Shown: piece after piece, positions 5,981-7,873 of the stretch | How positions within the stretch are numbered: the first letter of the stretch is position 1 | How the letters are laid out: every line of letters begins with the position of its first letter | NCBI GenBank assembly: GCA_003343815.1 | Contig: QAKL01000051.1 | Location: forward strand, 1 to 7,873 | Length of the DNA stretch: 7,873 bases | DNA from: Clostridiales bacterium | GTDB taxonomy: Bacteria; Bacillota; Peptococcia; Peptococcales; Peptococcaceae | Direction: 5' to 3' | Program-made: the position numbers and the translations under genes | The notes under the pieces: model-generated | The model's database searches: none | The model's input: the letters and a program-made list of their open reading frames with translations, nothing else | Told to the model about the DNA's origin: nothing

Positions 5981-6889
5981 ATGAGGTTAGAACAGTTGGA
6001 GTATTTTATAAGAGTAGCAGATAAGCAATCACTTTCTTATGCCGCTGAGGAGCTTTTTATCTCTCAGCAGGCGCTAAGTACCTCTATAAAAAATCTGGAA
6101 ACCGAATTTAAGACCAAGCTTTTTATACGCACTCCCAGAGGAATGTCGCTTTCGGAGGACGGCAAATATTTTTATGAAAAAGCGGTAAAAATTTTAGCAT
6201 TGTCGCATGAGCTTTATGAGCATTTTGTTTCGGATGAAAGGCCGGAAGCGGGAAATTTAATTGTTGCAACCAATAAAAGAAACAAAAACCATTTTTTATC
6301 GAAAGTTACCAGTTTGTTTTACAAAAACTACCCTCAATATAATATTACATATAACATAATGAACCGTAATAAAGTCAAAGATGCCGTATTAAGCGGTCAA
6401 GCTGATATCGGGGTGCAATCCCTTTTGAAAGTAAATAAAAAATTTGTAATGACGCTTACGGATGAATTGATATTTATACCGTTTCATGTTTCAGAATATA
6501 ATTTGCTTACGTATAAAGATTCGCCTTTGAGCGGATTTAACAGTATTTCGATGGAAACAATAGTGAAATATCCGATTATTTTGATGGCAGAATCGGATTT
6601 GATCAGCGATTTGTTTTACGAAATGGTTAATTTATATAACTCGCAAGCCGAGATAATTTGGGCTGACAGTGTTGAATTGCAGGAGCAGATGGTCGAAGAC
6701 GGTTTAGGCAATATGTTTATAGGAAAGACTAATCCTATACCGTCAAAAACAGGGCGTATTATCCCGATTACAAATTCGATTTCAGTGGAAAGCGGTTTTT
6801 TGCTCTTGGCAGAAGCTGTCGATAATCCGCTCAGAGATTTATTTATTAAAGAATCAAAAAGAACGATCAGTCAGGAGAAAAATTTATAG
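5981..6889 (+). CDS. LysR-family transcriptional regulator
   Basis: The protein has 302 residues, the usual length for the family. Residues 2-60 form the winged helix-turn-helix: LEQLEYFIRVADKQSLSYAA, ending with RTPRGMSLSEDG. From about residue 85 to the end lies the periplasmic-binding-like effector domain, with a typical first strand (GNLIVATN) and the DIGVQSLL segment. I chose ATG 5981, with GGGGAAG a few bases upstream; an in-frame TTG at 5963 would add six residues not found in LysR proteins. It is transcribed away from the hydrolase-permease operon with 272 bases between start codons, the standard arrangement for a LysR protein controlling its neighbour and itself. The effector is unknown and probably relates to the hydrolase substrate or product. 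The gene is visibly more AT-rich than the sensor and right-edge genes. No terminator follows; an IS relic begins 17 bases after the stop. Confidence 0.92.
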   Translation: MRLEQLEYFIRVADKQSLSYAAEELFISQQALSTSIKNLETEFKTKLFIRTPRGMSLSEDGKYFYEKAVKILALSHELYEHFVSDERPEAGNLIVATNKRNKNHFLSKVTSLFYKNYPQYNITYNIMNRNKVKDAVLSGQADIGVQSLLKVNKKFVMTLTDELIFIPFHVSEYNLLTYKDSPLSGFNSISMETIVKYPIILMAESDLISDLFYEMVNLYNSQAEIIWADSVELQEQMVEDGLGNMFIGKTNPIPSKTGRIIPITNSISVESGFLLLAEAVDNPLRDLFIKESKRTISQEKNL

Positions 6890-6905
6890 AAAAAACCAAA
6901 ATATT

Positions 6906-7058
6906 TCAAGCAGAGAATTGTTTAATCCAATAGGCGAGAGTATTGTGAGAGATACCGTATTTGTGATTGATTTGGGAATAGGTTTTACCGGAATGGTATA
7001 GATTGACGATGGTTTGTTTGAATTCGTTGGTGCATTTGGGGCTTTTCTTTGTTGACCT
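6906..7058 (-). pseudogene. IS3-family transposase OrfA, 5' fragment with lost start codon
   Basis: The minus-strand frame gives about 50 residues including CTNEFKQTIVNLYHSGKTYS and KYGISHNTLAYWIKQFS, the N-terminal helix-turn-helix that lets OrfA bind IS ends. A stop follows at 6908-6906, where a complete OrfA would run on for another 40-50 residues into a leucine zipper. AGGAGG (7071-7066) stands seven bases before AGG at 7058-7056, where ATG is expected, so the start codon appears mutated. The fragment cannot make a working transposase. Confidence 0.8.
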
Positions 7059-7122
7059 TTTTGTTCCTCCTTTTGATGTCTTTTATTATAGCATGCTTGT
7101 CCGCTTTTTTGATAGGGAGTCA
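6906..7122 (-). mobile_element. truncated IS3-family insertion sequence (one end plus start of orfA)
   Basis: The outer end at 7122 reads TGACTCCCTATC then AAAAAAGCGGACAAG on the minus strand, the shape of an IS3-family terminal repeat. It is followed by TATAAT at 7090-7085, a ribosome site and the first 50 codons of orfA. The rest of orfA, all of orfB and the other end are missing. The element is joined to the 3' side of the LysR gene, whose own terminator may have been lost in the deletion. Confidence 0.8.
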
Positions 7123-7332
7123 TATTTAGTCAAACGAGGCCAAAAGACGGTAAAGCAAAGAAAAGGGTAAAAACTAAGTAAAAAAGACTGACAAATGCGA
7201 AGGGAGCGGAGCATTTTCTCCTATGACTATCATTTCTGCCGCCAACTTTAATTCTTTTCGTATTAATTGTAGCATTATCTTTTTGCAATCTTAAAAAATT
7301 CTACATCCATTAGATAATAAAAATAGATAATA
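7123..7332. other. intergenic stretch without a supported gene
   Basis: I see no convincing gene here. A 33-codon minus-strand frame (7275-7174) lacks a ribosome site and recognisable motifs. A 6-bp dyad, AAATGC (7193-7198) with GCATTT (7211-7216), is weak. The stretch may be further decayed mobile-element sequence next to the IS relic, but nothing in it proves this. Confidence 0.5.
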
Positions 7333-7336
7333 AAAA
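7311..7336. repeat. 13-bp perfect tandem duplication
   Basis: TAGATAATAAAAA occurs twice in a row (7311-7323, 7324-7336) at the foot of the terminator that follows. The second copy runs into the terminator's A tract. Confidence 0.85.
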
Positions 7337-7370
7337 ATGCTGTTAAGCAAATTTGCTTAACAGCATTTTT
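7333..7370 (-). terminator. Rho-independent terminator of the right-edge gene
   Basis: A 38-base perfect palindrome (arms 7333-7351 and 7352-7370, with GCTGTTAAGCAAA in the stem) begins 7 bases after the stop codon of the gene at 7378. On the minus strand it ends in a T6 run followed by ATTATC. The T5 on the other side makes it potentially bidirectional. Confidence 0.9.
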
Positions 7371-7377
7371 CATTGTA

Positions 7378-7873
7378 CTATTTTTCTGCATATATCGCCC
7401 CGCTGGCATAGCATACCTCGCGAGCATTCAGCACAGCGCCGGCTATATTACCGTTATCGTCTAAAAGCAGCCAAAAGCTTTCACCGTCATTGTCCAACTT
7501 TGCCAATACATAGCCGTCCGCCGCCTCCAGTGACTGCACTGCGGAAAAGCCTGCAATCAGGCGTAATTTGCCGTCATTTTCGAGGAAGCACAACCCCGTA
7601 CCATTATCAGCTACATAGACTGCCGCGCCGTTTACGGCAAAATCAGTAATATTTTGCGCCAAAAGCACATTCTCATTTTCCTGATACAGCCATAGTTCAT
7701 TATCCGCCAAATAATAGACCGCGCCGTTTACATCCTGCATTTTCTGCGGCAGAGCTTGCGCTAATAGTTTTACCTCTTTGCTTGCTAAATCAATCTCCGC
7801 TAAATAATACGCCTTTTCTTTGGACTGATACGCCGCGGTATAGACCTTGCCCTCCGCGATGATGGGCGCTGTG
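7378..7873 (-). CDS. partial protein, beta-propeller-like repeats (DUF5050-like), 3' end only
   Basis: The frame is open from the TAG at 7380-7378 to the window edge, giving 164 C-terminal residues; the ATG at 7740 is internal, since the same pattern continues upstream of it. Short beta-strand units recur, such as GKVYTAAY, GAVYYLADNELWLYQ, AAVYVADNGTGLCFLEN and GYVLAKLDNDGESFWLLLDDNG, rich in aromatic, Asn/Asp and Gly residues. This is typical of propeller-type proteins of the DUF5050/WD-like kind that are often cell-surface or periplasmic. No catalytic motif is visible and the N-terminus, where a signal peptide or another domain could lie, is outside the window. The GC-richer codon use resembles that of the sensor gene at the other end of the window. 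A strong terminator follows directly. The function is unknown. Confidence 0.75.
   Translation of the reverse strand, partial: TAPIIAEGKVYTAAYQSKEKAYYLAEIDLASKEVKLLAQALPQKMQDVNGAVYYLADNELWLYQENENVLLAQNITDFAVNGAAVYVADNGTGLCFLENDGKLRLIAGFSAVQSLEAADGYVLAKLDNDGESFWLLLDDNGNIAGAVLNAREVCYASGAIYAEK

Noticed and set aside
6884..7123. 79-residue minus-strand open frame over the IS relic
   Set aside because: It is the wrong frame; the neighbouring frame gives a recognisable OrfA helix-turn-helix.
7193..7220. Hairpin AAATGC/GCATTT as a terminator for the LysR gene
   Set aside because: Six-base stem with a 12-base loop, more than 300 bases past the stop and beyond the IS relic; too weak.
7174..7275. 33-residue minus-strand frame beginning MLQLIRKELKL
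   Set aside because: No ribosome site, no recognisable domain, and it lies in a likely decayed region; kept only as a note in the intergenic entry.

Overview
The window holds a complete minus-strand sensor-kinase-like gene. It is followed by a three-gene cassette: an anion transporter and a cytoplasmic phosphodiesterase/phosphatase on the minus strand, and a divergent LysR regulator on the plus strand. A broken IS3-family transposase fragment comes next, and then the 3' part of a minus-strand gene that runs off the right edge. The AGGAGG ribosome sites, the gene families and the style of the 7TM kinase suggest a low-to-moderate GC member of the Firmicutes, probably a Negativicutes gut bacterium. 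That is an inference from protein style; there is no rRNA or marker gene to confirm it.

Layout. 5-1663 (-) encodes a 7TM membrane sensor with a degenerate kinase-like cytoplasmic half. It carries a run of eleven G at its middle and overlaps the next gene by ATGA at the left edge. It is expressed from a near-consensus promoter at 1779-1807. 1858-2047 is a gene-free stretch with one IS-end relic, a strong terminator and further hairpins. 2048-3511 (-) is a DASS/SLC13-type permease. 3512-3686 is a structured spacer with a 16-bp hairpin and a 10-bp tandem repeat. 3687-5708 (-) is an alkaline-phosphatase-superfamily hydrolase. 5709-5980 is the divergent control region with an inverted repeat and an AT microsatellite. 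5981-6889 (+) is a LysR regulator. 6906-7122 is an IS3-family relic read on the minus strand. 7123-7332 has no gene that can be supported. 7333-7370 is a terminator serving the partial gene at 7378-7873 (-).

How it may work together. The hydrolase has no signal peptide, so a plausible model is that the permease imports an anionic phospho-compound (or exchanges it) and the hydrolase cleaves it inside the cell. The divergent LysR protein would sense the compound or its product. The substrate cannot be read from the sequence.

The most notable structural points are the G11 tract in the sensor gene, which is a possible phase-variation switch, and two matching IS ends. The 35-bp ends at 1858-1892 and 7088-7122 (30 of 35 identical, inverted) bracket exactly the transporter-hydrolase-LysR cassette.
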